From Bacillus albus (lineage in GTDB: Bacteria > Bacillota > Bacilli > Bacillales > Bacillaceae_G), in assembly GCF_001884185.1 (NCBI RefSeq), contig NZ_MAOE01000121.1:1-64000 (forward strand): a DNA stretch of 64,000 nt. The letters run 5' to 3'. Below the pieces are notes generated by a model that saw only the letters and a program-made list of their open reading frames with translations, searched no databases and was not told the origin of the DNA. The first letter of the stretch is position 1. Each line of letters opens with the position of its first letter. Made by a program: the position numbers and the translations under genes. Shown piece by piece: positions 52,991 through 61,049 of the stretch.

Positions 52991-53013
52991 TGAAATAATC
53001 ATCACGTTTTTTC
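52981..53013. terminator. Bidirectional terminator
   Basis: AAAAAACGTGATG-aaataat-CATCACGTTTTTT, 13 pairs, between the kinase and the convergent small gene. Confidence 0.9.
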
Positions 53014-53118
53014 TGTTCCTTCAACTAATTCAGCAAAAGCTTTCACTTTTCCATGTGGTTTTTGATTTTCTTTACGTGCTTTCCAAGCGCGCTCTTCTTC
53101 TTTCTTTTTCTTGGACAT
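53002..53118 (-). CDS. Small basic protein (DUF6254-like)
   Basis: 38 residues from ATG 53118, nine bases after aaggag: MSKKKKEEERAWKARKENQK, then PHGKVKAFAELVEGTEKT. Upstream in-frame ATGs have no proper ribosome site. Short Lys/Glu-rich proteins of this pattern are conserved in Bacillus under DUF6254; function unknown. Confidence 0.65.
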   Translation of the reverse strand: MSKKKKEEERAWKARKENQKPHGKVKAFAELVEGTEKT

Positions 53119-53218
53119 ACTTTTCAACTCCTTCTTTTCTTTCTCCATGTAGTATTCCAAAATAAGAAAGAAAACTATGCACGTATCAAAAAAGAAGTGG
53201 TCTCCCACTTCTTCCTAA

Positions 53219-53752
53219 TTATCGCTGTAAAATTGCATGTTTCGCCTCTTTTAACTGCGTAAGATGTCTTTGTTCATGCAAATCAAGAAATTGAACCCAC
53301 TGATACAAATTCAAATCATTAAAAACAGGATGCTTTAATCCATTTTCAAATAAATCTTTTTCATCTATCACACTATGAAGCGCGTGTAATAGTTCTTGTC
53401 GTGAATGTTCTAGTAATTGAATTCCTTGCTGTTTTTTCATTAACGTTTCTGTTGGTTTCATCTGCTGAGGAGCTTCTCGTTTATGTGTGCGATCAAGTGT
53501 AAGTTGGAGGTCTTTAAATGGAGTCGTGTTTCTTTCGTTTTTTTGTAAAGCATATACAAGGGCAGACGTGACAGATTGTTCAACTAAATGCAAGTGATGC
53601 AAAATTTGAATAATACTCCATTTATCACGGCGTGGCTTTACATTCACTTCTGTATCATTTAACATTTCAATTTCTGATAATAGCGTGCTTCGAGTAGACT
53701 GTAATGAGTTCACCAAACTTTCTAAACTCACATCCATATTAGATTGAAGCAT
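53219..53752 (-). CDS. DinB family protein
   Basis: 177 residues, four-helix bundle of the DinB/YfiT type. Probable metal His residues lie in ILHHLHLVEQ and the closing LDLHEQRHLTQL. KWSIIQILHHLHLVEQS is the family's N-terminal signature. Members include bacillithiol- or mycothiol-dependent transferases, but most have no known substrate. ATG follows gggggaaag. Confidence 0.82.
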   Translation of the reverse strand: MLQSNMDVSLESLVNSLQSTRSTLLSEIEMLNDTEVNVKPRRDKWSIIQILHHLHLVEQSVTSALVYALQKNERNTTPFKDLQLTLDRTHKREAPQQMKPTETLMKKQQGIQLLEHSRQELLHALHSVIDEKDLFENGLKHPVFNDLNLYQWVQFLDLHEQRHLTQLKEAKHAILQR

Positions 53753-53778
53753 ACTTCTTTCCCCCCTTTTTGTTGGTG

Positions 53779-53812
53779 AAAAGAGGTGCTCCTTATTAGA
53801 AACACCTCTTTA
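53779..53812. terminator. Hairpin aaagaggtg/cacctcttt
   Basis: Nine pairs around a 13-base loop in the gap between the DinB gene and the M3 peptidase gene. It could end either an incoming or an antisense transcript. Confidence 0.55.
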
Positions 53813-53891
53813 CTATTCTGAATTTTCTTTTATTATCTCATCATTTTCTCGTTATGTCGATGTTAAACATGTGAAAAAAAGTGCATGTTTT

Positions 53892-55586
53892 TTACAATTT
53901 TGTGTCGTCAATTGCATGTAGCCATGCTTCAATTTCTGTAATAACACTTTTCACACAGCCTTCAGCAAATGGAGATGTTAAATTTGCAACTTCTACTAAT
54001 TCTAAGAATGATTTACTTCCACCTTGTTGGCATAGATTCACATAATCTTCCCACGCCTCTTGTCTATTATCTCTTGCACGTTTCCAAAATTGCAGTGCGC
54101 AAATTTGTGCTAACGTGTAGTCGATATAGTAGAACGGTGAGCTATATATATGCCCTTGACGTTGCCAGAATCCACCGCGCTCTAAATAATCATTATCCTC
54201 ATAATCACGATGCGGCAAATACTTTTTCTCTATATTACGCCATGCTGTCTTACGCTCTTCTGGTGATGCTTCAGGATTTTCATATACATAATGTTGATAC
54301 TCATCAACAGATACACCGTACGGTAAAAACAGAAGTGCTGAACTTAAGTGAGAGAAGTAATATTTATCTGCATCATCTTCAAAGAATAACTTCATCCATG
54401 GCCATGTGAAGAATTCCATACTCATAGAGTGGATTTCACACGCTTCATATGTTGGCCAATTGTATTCTGGAATTTCAAATTTACGACTTTCGTATACTTG
54501 GAAAGCATGGCCCGCTTCATGTGTTAATACGTCAATGTCGCCAGATGTTCCGTTAAAGTTTGAGAAAATAAACGGCGCTTTATAATTCTCAATATATGTA
54601 CAATATCCACCGCCAGCTTTTCCTTTTTTCGCAACTAAATCTAATAAATCATTATCTAACATGAAATTGAAAAATTCATCTGTTTCAGCCGATAACTCTT
54701 TATACATCGTTTTCCCATGATTAACAATCCAATCCGCATCTCCTTTTGGAGTTGGGTTACCTGTAGGGAATTCAAAGTTTTCGTCGTAATACGCTAACTT
54801 CTCTACACCGATACGTGCTTGTTGTCGTTTTCTTAATTCCGTCGTAACAGGAACGATATAATCTAGCACTTGCTGACGATAATTCGCCACCATTTCCGCA
54901 TTATAATCTGTACGGTACATTCTTGCATATCCAAGTTCAGCAAAGTTTTTGAAACCTAAAGATTTTGCGATTTTCGTTCTTACTTTAACAAGTTCGTCAT
55001 AAATACGATCTAACTCTTCCTCATTCTCAGCTAAAAATCCGTAATATGCTTCACTTGCTGCTTTACGTTCACTTCTTTCTTTCCCTTGCATAAATGGAAT
55101 AAGCTGCGATAACGTTCTTTCTTCTCCTGCAAAGTCAATTTTTGCAGATGCTAATAACTGCGTATATTGTGAAGACAATTTATTCTCTAATTGTAAATCT
55201 TTCACGACTTCATCAGAATATGTTTTTAAATCACACTCCGCAAGAGCAAATAATTGTTTCCCATAATACGCTTCTAATTCTTCACGGAATGGCGAATGAA
55301 TTAACGCATTATAATACTTTGTACCATATCCTTGTACAACTGGAGAGTATTCATCAAAGAAATCTTGCTCTTCCTTATAAAATACATCTGTCGTATCAAC
55401 AGAATGACGAATGTAACAAAGATTTCCCATTGTACCGAAGTCATTGCGGATTTCGTTAATTGAATTGATGACTTGTTTTTGTTCTTCTACAGTTTTTGCG
55501 TTATCAAACTTCTCTAAAGCAACCGTAAACTTCTCTTTTAATTCTTCAATATTTGGCCGTTTATATTCATAGTCTTTAAATGACAT
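53892..55586 (-). CDS. M3 family oligoendopeptidase (PepF-like)
   Basis: 564 residues, zinc metallopeptidase of cytosolic oligopeptide turnover. The HExxH motif is in VLTHEAGHAFQVYESRK, the downstream third ligand Glu in EACEIHSMSMEFF, and the C-terminal YxxG/HIYSSPFYYIDY loop is present. Length agrees with the YjbG/PepF group. ATG follows ggagaggagg. Single gene. Confidence 0.92.
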   Translation of the reverse strand: MSFKDYEYKRPNIEELKEKFTVALEKFDNAKTVEEQKQVINSINEIRNDFGTMGNLCYIRHSVDTTDVFYKEEQDFFDEYSPVVQGYGTKYYNALIHSPFREELEAYYGKQLFALAECDLKTYSDEVVKDLQLENKLSSQYTQLLASAKIDFAGEERTLSQLIPFMQGKERSERKAASEAYYGFLAENEEELDRIYDELVKVRTKIAKSLGFKNFAELGYARMYRTDYNAEMVANYRQQVLDYIVPVTTELRKRQQARIGVEKLAYYDENFEFPTGNPTPKGDADWIVNHGKTMYKELSAETDEFFNFMLDNDLLDLVAKKGKAGGGYCTYIENYKAPFIFSNFNGTSGDIDVLTHEAGHAFQVYESRKFEIPEYNWPTYEACEIHSMSMEFFTWPWMKLFFEDDADKYYFSHLSSALLFLPYGVSVDEYQHYVYENPEASPEERKTAWRNIEKKYLPHRDYEDNDYLERGGFWQRQGHIYSSPFYYIDYTLAQICALQFWKRARDNRQEAWEDYVNLCQQGGSKSFLELVEVANLTSPFAEGCVKSVITEIEAWLHAIDDTKL

Positions 55587-55703
55587 GAACGAGCCTCCTC
55601 TCCATTATATGCATCCTTACTATAATTCAATGCTTACTTACAAATCTCCTCTTATTCTTCAGCAAAATACGGCATATACTGCCAACATTACATGTAAACA
55701 AAA

Positions 55704-55735
55704 AAGCTTTGGATTTCTTTATCCAAAGCTCCTTT
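55704..55735 (-). terminator. Terminator of the MarR gene at 55747
   Basis: AGCTTTGGAT pairs with ATCCAAAGCT around ttcttt. On the minus strand an upstream flank and tttttt tail make a proper terminator. Confidence 0.85.
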
Positions 55736-55746
55736 GGAACATATTA

Positions 55747-56193
55747 TTACTTTTCATACTTTCCAATCTTTTTTAATAAATCCAGTAATTCGTCCTTTTC
55801 CTCTTTCGTTAACATTTCAAAAGACTGGTGTATAACTTGTTCATGCCCTGGAAAAATAGAAGCAATAAAGTTCTCTCCAGCCTCAGTTAATTGTGCATAA
55901 ATAACACGTCTGTCATTCGGGCACGGAATTCTTTTTACTAGTCCCTTTTTCTCTAGCTTATCCACAACATATGTAATGCTGCCACTAGCTATTAAAATAC
56001 GCTCACCAATTTGCTGAAGTGGTTGACCGCCTTTATGATATAGCAGTTCTAATACAGCAAATTCAGTTGGATTTAACCCGTTACTTTGTATAGATTTATT
56101 TGTAGTATCCATAACAGAACGATGTACACGAGATAATGCAATAAATACTTTTAAAGATTGAGAAATTTCTTCTCGTCCATTATTTGATGTCAT
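55747..56193 (-). CDS. MarR family transcriptional regulator
   Basis: 148 residues. Winged helix with GLNPTEFAVLELLYHKGG, QIGERILIASGSITYVVDK (recognition) and the wing PCPNDRRVIYAQLTEAGE. It resembles the OhrR/YusO-like group but lacks an obvious sensing Cys at the N-terminus. Divergent from the kinase gene at 56384. Targets unknown. Confidence 0.88.
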   Translation of the reverse strand: MTSNNGREEISQSLKVFIALSRVHRSVMDTTNKSIQSNGLNPTEFAVLELLYHKGGQPLQQIGERILIASGSITYVVDKLEKKGLVKRIPCPNDRRVIYAQLTEAGENFIASIFPGHEQVIHQSFEMLTKEEKDELLDLLKKIGKYEK

Positions 56194-56383
56194 ACAACTT
56201 TCAACCCTTCACTTAAATTCTCAGTAATAAAAAGAAAGAAATAGTACTTCATGTGAATTCCGAATGAGTATTCACTCATTCATTACCTCTCCCCCAATAT
56301 ATTATGAATGATTCTTGAATAAAAACATGACAATTTTAACATAGTTTATATATAATGATAATAAAAAAGAAGGAGTACCAAAT

Positions 56384-57880
56384 TTGAAAGTCAAATTCCA
56401 CAGCATAGTTTTATATATATTACTTGTTATCCTACCAACAATAGGGATTGGCGCTACATTTTATTCATATCATTCGTATAAAATGAAACAGGAAAACAAA
56501 CTATCTGCTCACACGGTTCTCTTCTTATATAGAGACTATTTAGATTATCACCTTGGCGAAGCAATTTCCGCATTAGAAATGCTTGCAAAGGTCGTTGAAA
56601 CCGAGACTGGAAATATAAATGGAATTAAAGAAATTGTACATGATACAGATGAAAACGATGCACGCTTTTCTGGTCTATATTACGCTACTCCAGAGGGCAT
56701 CATTACAATTGCATCCGAAGGTGACCGACCACCTGTTGATGTCTCAGATCGGAAATATATTCAAGATGTATTAAAAACGAAGAAAACAACTGTATCATCA
56801 GTCATTACAGATCGTGTTCTCGGACATCAAGCTATCATCATTGCTTCTCCCATCTTCAATAAACAGAAGGAAATCTCAGGCTTATTATTAGCAAGTTTAC
56901 GCTTTGACTATATTTCATCATCTTTAAATGCCATTAAGCCACAATACCATTTTGAAGTAACTGATAAATATGATGTAGTTTTTCTAACCGATGACAATAA
57001 CAAAATAAGTGATGCACATTTTAATATGCTTACTACGCCACTCAAAAGATTAAATTGGAAGGTCTCTGTTTCTCCATTGCCGATTCATCACAAAACTTTA
57101 TACCAGTGGGTTGCAATAGAATGTATAGCTACCTTATTTTTAATGTCTATTTTATTTTTACTTGTTCAATATATGTTGTTAAAACGTCAAACAAAACTAG
57201 AAAGACAACAAAATGAACTACAAAAAATTGAATTAGTTGGAACTTTTGCAGCTAGTACAGCCCACGAAATCCGTAATCCTCTTACTGGAATTAAAGGGCT
57301 CGTCGCTCTATTAAAAGAGAAATATAAAGATGAACAAGATCAGTTCTATTTTTCCATCATCGAACAAGAAGTAGAACGGATTAATGAAATTGTCAGCGAA
57401 TTTCTTATTCTTGGAAAGCCAACTGCTATTATTGAACAAACATATGATGTGAGAACCATTCTAAATGAGGTAGCATTAATTATTCAATCTGAGGCGAATC
57501 TATATAACATTATATTCAATTTACATTTGCCAGACCATCCTGTTCATATCCGTTGCTCAAAAGACCATATGAAACAAGTGGTTTTAAACATTACAAAAAA
57601 TGCAATTGAAGCCATGACTTCTGGTGACACACTAACTATTTTCGTAACAAACAATGAAACACACGCACAATTGCAAATTATAGACACTGGAAAAGGGATT
57701 CCAAAACATATTCAAAAACACCTCTTTCATCCGTTCTTTACTAATAAAGATACTGGAACAGGCCTTGGACTTGTCATATGTAAACGAATTATAGAGATGT
57801 ACAATGGGCATATTTTTATTAATAGTCTAGAAAACGAAGGAACGACAGTTCATATCGAAATTCCATTACACATAGTATAA
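56384..57880 (+). CDS. Cache-domain sensor histidine kinase, orphan
   Basis: 498 residues from TTG 56384 after aaggag. TM1 at about 8-28, an extracytoplasmic Cache-like sensor (about 35-235, containing YYATPEGIITIASEGDRPP and VSDRKYIQDVLKTKK), TM2 at about 240-262, then HisKA with STAHEIRNPLTGIKGL and HATPase motifs NITKNAIEAMTSG, DTGKGIP and GTGLGLVI. No response regulator nearby; the architecture fits B. cereus group sporulation kinases feeding Spo0F. The gene converging on it encodes a Spo0E-like phosphatase. Confidence 0.88.
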   Translation: MKVKFHSIVLYILLVILPTIGIGATFYSYHSYKMKQENKLSAHTVLFLYRDYLDYHLGEAISALEMLAKVVETETGNINGIKEIVHDTDENDARFSGLYYATPEGIITIASEGDRPPVDVSDRKYIQDVLKTKKTTVSSVITDRVLGHQAIIIASPIFNKQKEISGLLLASLRFDYISSSLNAIKPQYHFEVTDKYDVVFLTDDNNKISDAHFNMLTTPLKRLNWKVSVSPLPIHHKTLYQWVAIECIATLFLMSILFLLVQYMLLKRQTKLERQQNELQKIELVGTFAASTAHEIRNPLTGIKGLVALLKEKYKDEQDQFYFSIIEQEVERINEIVSEFLILGKPTAIIEQTYDVRTILNEVALIIQSEANLYNIIFNLHLPDHPVHIRCSKDHMKQVVLNITKNAIEAMTSGDTLTIFVTNNETHAQLQIIDTGKGIPKHIQKHLFHPFFTNKDTGTGLGLVICKRIIEMYNGHIFINSLENEGTTVHIEIPLHIV

Positions 57881-57913
57881 TTATCCTTATCCCAAAAGGG
57901 TAATTATACTTAT
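57876..57913. terminator. Bidirectional terminator
   Basis: AGTATAATTATCC pairs with GGGTAATTATACT (small mismatch) between the kinase and the Spo0E-like gene. Confidence 0.75.
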
Positions 57914-58191
57914 TTCATAAAACCAGCAACAAGCATTCGCCAAAAATTACTTGATTTCCCTTCATACCCAATTTGAAAAATAGGTACCTTTATAATGGAT
58001 AACCATTTTGGCGTTTGCTTTTCTTTATAACACTGGTACTGTAAAATAAGCTTGTCCAATTCTTGACTAACTTGAATTGTCTCCATACTATTTAACCCAC
58101 TCGTTAAACCTAATTGAATCATCTCTTCACGTTTCATATGAATATCACGTGAAAGCTTTTCTAATGTGTACTTCCTTTTTACAGTAAACAT
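57910..58191 (-). CDS. Spo0E-like aspartyl-phosphate phosphatase
   Basis: 93 residues. The two-helix Spo0E hairpin is clear: IHMKREEMIQLGLTSGLNS, then ETIQVSQELDKLILQYQ, with the SQELD motif that places the catalytic Asp on Spo0A~P. A C-terminal tail of about 30 residues (PKWLSIIKVPIFQIG) goes beyond the core. Such proteins drain the phosphorelay and hold back sporulation. ATG follows aaggggg. Confidence 0.87.
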   Translation of the reverse strand: MFTVKRKYTLEKLSRDIHMKREEMIQLGLTSGLNSMETIQVSQELDKLILQYQCYKEKQTPKWLSIIKVPIFQIGYEGKSSNFWRMLVAGFMK

Positions 58192-58589
58192 TCATATCCC
58201 CCTTATTATACTTCCATGCTCTCTACTTCATTTCTCCATTAGCCTTTTAACTGCTTAATCATATTTGAATTTGAAGAATCAGAAAATTTAACATTTTCTC
58301 CCTGTAATTTACAAATCTTTACCCTCACTTTGAGAATTATTACAAATTATTCTATCTTTGTAAATACATTCGCAATAATAGACATTTTTTTCATCTTCTT
58401 TTTTTACAAACACCAATTAAATAGCGGATTCTCTATTTTCTCTATACTTTTCTTCGACATTTTTTGTTTAATTTATACAAAAACGCAAAACATAATGATG
58501 ATTGATAAAGTGCAAATTTAATCATTGGGAATTTTGTTCATTCCCCAATACCCACACATAGTGGGATAAAATAGAAAGGAAATATTTAT
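58192..58589. other. About 400 bases without a gene, ending in a short structured repeat
   Basis: A 63-codon hydrophobic frame at 58330-58521 has no ribosome site and I do not believe it. The last part (58518-58572) is a repeat related to one at 63449. The rest holds no evident structure beyond the promoter for the deacetylase-like gene. Confidence 0.5.
58518..58572. repeat. Short form of a structured repeat
   Basis: tttaatcattggga, loop attttgttca, ttccccaat, then taccca...gtgggataaa. The order (hairpin with a ttcTgttca loop, then a second stem ending agYgggataaa) is the same as in the longer unit at 63449-63595, whose centre is absent here. Confidence 0.5.
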
Positions 58590-59360
58590 ATGCGCAAATA
58601 TACGATTGCATTGCTTATGTTTACGATGTTCTTACCATCATTCTTGTTTCCTGTTCAAGCAAAGGCTCATACAAACAAAGTAGCTATTGTCATTGATGAC
58701 TTCGGAAATAATATGAAGGGGACTGATAAAATGTTATCACTTCCTATTCCACTTACTGTTGCCGTTATGCCTTTCCTCCCTTCCACAAAAGAAGATGCGA
58801 TAGCAGCTCATAAGAAAGGGCACGAAGTTATTATACATATGCCAATGGAACCTATTAAAGGTAAAAAAGAATGGCTGGGACCAAAAGCAATTACAACCGA
58901 TTTAAGCGACGAAGAAATAAATAACCGACTCGAACAAGCGATTCAAGAAGTACCACATGCAATTGGGATGAACAATCATATGGGATCAAAAGTGACCGCG
59001 GACGAAAGAATTGTACGACTTATACTTACAGCTTGTAAAAAACACGGTTTATTTTATTTAGATAGCAAAACAAATCCTAAGAGTGTTGTCCCAAAAATCG
59101 GGAAAGAATTAGGAGTACCAATTATTGAAAACCAATTATTTTTTGATGATGTGTACACAGCGGCACACATTTCAAAACAAGCCCAATTACTCATTAAAAA
59201 AATTCAAGAGAAACCGATTATGGTAGCTATCGGACATGTTGGACCTCCAGGTGAAATCACATCACGTGTTATAGAAACTTCTATTCCTAACATTCGTGAA
59301 CATGCAGATTTTATTTTTTTATCCGATTTAGCATTATCTCCGCCTCCTGTTTCAAAATAA
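58590..59360 (+). CDS. Divergent polysaccharide deacetylase family protein, exported
   Basis: 256 residues with a signal peptide (LLMFTMFLPSFLFPVQAKA, cleavage about residue 26). The NodB-like divergent family marks are VAIVIDDFGNNMKG, VAVMPFLPS, EVIIHMPMEP and AIGMNNHMGSKVT, then FYLDSKTNP. Relatives (YibQ type) act on extracytoplasmic polysaccharide, but activity is seldom shown. ATG follows gaaaggaaa. Confidence 0.88.
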   Translation: MRKYTIALLMFTMFLPSFLFPVQAKAHTNKVAIVIDDFGNNMKGTDKMLSLPIPLTVAVMPFLPSTKEDAIAAHKKGHEVIIHMPMEPIKGKKEWLGPKAITTDLSDEEINNRLEQAIQEVPHAIGMNNHMGSKVTADERIVRLILTACKKHGLFYLDSKTNPKSVVPKIGKELGVPIIENQLFFDDVYTAAHISKQAQLLIKKIQEKPIMVAIGHVGPPGEITSRVIETSIPNIREHADFIFLSDLALSPPPVSK

Positions 59361-59379
59361 GATTCATGACTCAAACTAA

Positions 59380-59421
59380 AAAAGAGAGCCATTTGCATTT
59401 AGCAAATGGCTCTCTTTTTCA
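59380..59421. terminator. Bidirectional terminator
   Basis: AAAGAGAGCCATTTGC pairs with GCAAATGGCTCTCTTT around atttag. Confidence 0.9.
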
Positions 59422-59423
59422 TC

Positions 59424-60047
59424 TTAAATATAATCTACATGACTGACCCTGAATCCTTTTTTCTCTATTTTTTCGATTAATTGCTTTAATCTTTTTTCAT
59501 TTAACTCATCTGTTATATTTACGATAACGCGGCGAATATATTGATCACCGTTATCTAGCGTAAATAGTCCACCGATATGAAATGCTTTCAGCAATGTCCC
59601 AAGTTCTTTAATCGTTCCCTTACAATCTTGTGTTGCAATTGTTAATATATAACCACCCGTCCGCATACCGAATGAATCTTCAATAACATCAAATATATTA
59701 GAATGCGTTAAGATACCGACAAATTCATTATAATCATTTAGTACAGCTAAAAACGGAAGACGACGAATAACATAAAATGCCCTGAAAAAAGAGTCCTTTT
59801 CAAAAATAAATGCAGCGGAATCTTCCAGCATATGTTCCGTACTTAATTCCTCTAATCCGCTATTACACTTCTTTTCTAAAAGATCTACTTTATAAATAAT
59901 CCCCATGAATTTCTTTTCATCTTCTGCTAATACAGGGATTGCTCGAAATCCCGTTTCATTCATAATTTGCAGAGCCTTTTCACCTGAATCGTTCAGTTTA
60001 CAAAATGTTACTTGCTGTTTTGGCAGAAAATGATATTTAACTCGCAA
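59424..60047 (-). CDS. CBS-domain protein with ACT-like tail (CbpA-like, possible c-di-AMP binder)
   Basis: 207 residues from TTG 60047, eight bases after aaggagg. Two CBS motifs (about 10-60 and 70-125: ALQIMNETGFRAIPVLAEDE and LPFLAVLNDYNEFVGILTHS) and a C-terminal ACT-like domain (GYILTIATQDCKGTIKELG onward). This layout matches the c-di-AMP-binding protein CbpA of Listeria and relatives; an AcuB-like protein is the alternative. The ligand is inferred from architecture only. Confidence 0.72.
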   Translation of the reverse strand: MRVKYHFLPKQQVTFCKLNDSGEKALQIMNETGFRAIPVLAEDEKKFMGIIYKVDLLEKKCNSGLEELSTEHMLEDSAAFIFEKDSFFRAFYVIRRLPFLAVLNDYNEFVGILTHSNIFDVIEDSFGMRTGGYILTIATQDCKGTIKELGTLLKAFHIGGLFTLDNGDQYIRRVIVNITDELNEKRLKQLIEKIEKKGFRVSHVDYI

Positions 60048-60172
60048 AATATGTTCCTCCTTACATGTCAACATGTAATCTATATATAATAAGGAGACCT
60101 ATATTTTATGAGTAAATTTATTTTTAAAACGCTTTCATTTATTTATTAAATCGTAACAGCGTCACAAACACT

Positions 60173-60802
60173 TTATATAACAGAGCTCTTTGCACCTTTT
60201 ATCATTAACAACTTTACATGATAATTCATTAAATATTCTATACCCTCTAGCCATTTTTTCGCGTATTCTGGAGTTTTCCCCCACACGATCATGCCATAAT
60301 TATGAACGAGAACTACGCCCCCACCTTCAATAAAATTCGGCACTTTATTTTCTAATAAATCAGCGAATTTTTTCTCATCTTCTACAATAGGAATTGTCAT
60401 TTCTGTTATACCTTCTTTTCCAAAAACACGTTCCACGCTACGTTTATCGAATGTTACTTCTCCTATTTCTCCATACAACTCTGATATTAAATGACTATCT
60501 ACAGTTTGCACTTGCAAAATACATTCTGCACTACTTTTTTTATAAATATCCGCATGCATAAATGATTCGACAGCTGGTTTTTCTTCATTTTCAAATACTG
60601 GCTCACACATACAATTTACAACAATAAAATCCTCTTCTGAAAATAACCCTTTATCTCTTCCCTCAACGTTTACTAAAAAAGTTAACGGCTCTTTTGACGT
60701 ACAGAGTGATAAACTAATCTTTGTACCATAAAACCAATCACGAAGTGCCAACTCAGATTTCACATCTTTTAATTCATTCCATTTCTTTAGAAAAAATAAC
60801 AT
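60173..60802 (-). CDS. MtnB-like class II aldolase-fold protein without metal ligands
   Basis: 209 residues, same length and overall sequence as methylthioribulose-1-phosphate dehydratase MtnB: ELALRDWFYG, FLVNVEGRDKG, ISELYG, and the end YAKKWLEGIEYLMNYHVKLL. The zinc HxH of the family (in MtnB HVHT) reads QVQT here, the SGNLS phosphate motif is lost (TKISLS), and HTHVY is HADIY. HNYG remains. I infer a paralogue that has lost catalysis or changed chemistry. Single gene, away from other methionine-salvage genes. Confidence 0.75.
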   Translation of the reverse strand: MLFFLKKWNELKDVKSELALRDWFYGTKISLSLCTSKEPLTFLVNVEGRDKGLFSEEDFIVVNCMCEPVFENEEKPAVESFMHADIYKKSSAECILQVQTVDSHLISELYGEIGEVTFDKRSVERVFGKEGITEMTIPIVEDEKKFADLLENKVPNFIEGGGVVLVHNYGMIVWGKTPEYAKKWLEGIEYLMNYHVKLLMIKGAKSSVI

Positions 60803-61001
60803 TTCGTCACCCCCGGCGTAATATTCATATAATGTTCGAATCCTTTCTATGTAAAAGGAGTATTTTTTGATTATTCTAAAAATTTAATTGAATTATCACA
60901 TGAGAACGCTTTTTTGTCAATATAGTTTCACAGCTCTTCTATAAAATGGGCCATTCATATATCTATACTCCTGTCTATTGACTATTTCATTTTATACATA
61001 A

Positions 61002-61043
61002 AAAATACGCTATTCTTTTTACATTAAAAAATAGCGTATTTTC
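61002..61043 (-). terminator. Terminator of ilsA
   Basis: AAAATACGCTATT pairs with AATAGCGTATTTT around an 18-base A/T loop, next to the ilsA stop. Confidence 0.85.
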
Positions 61044-61049
61044 TCATCT

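Noticed and set aside
58330-58521. 63-codon hydrophobic frame
   Set aside because: No ribosome site, Phe/Ile-rich from A/T composition, and it ends inside a repeat.
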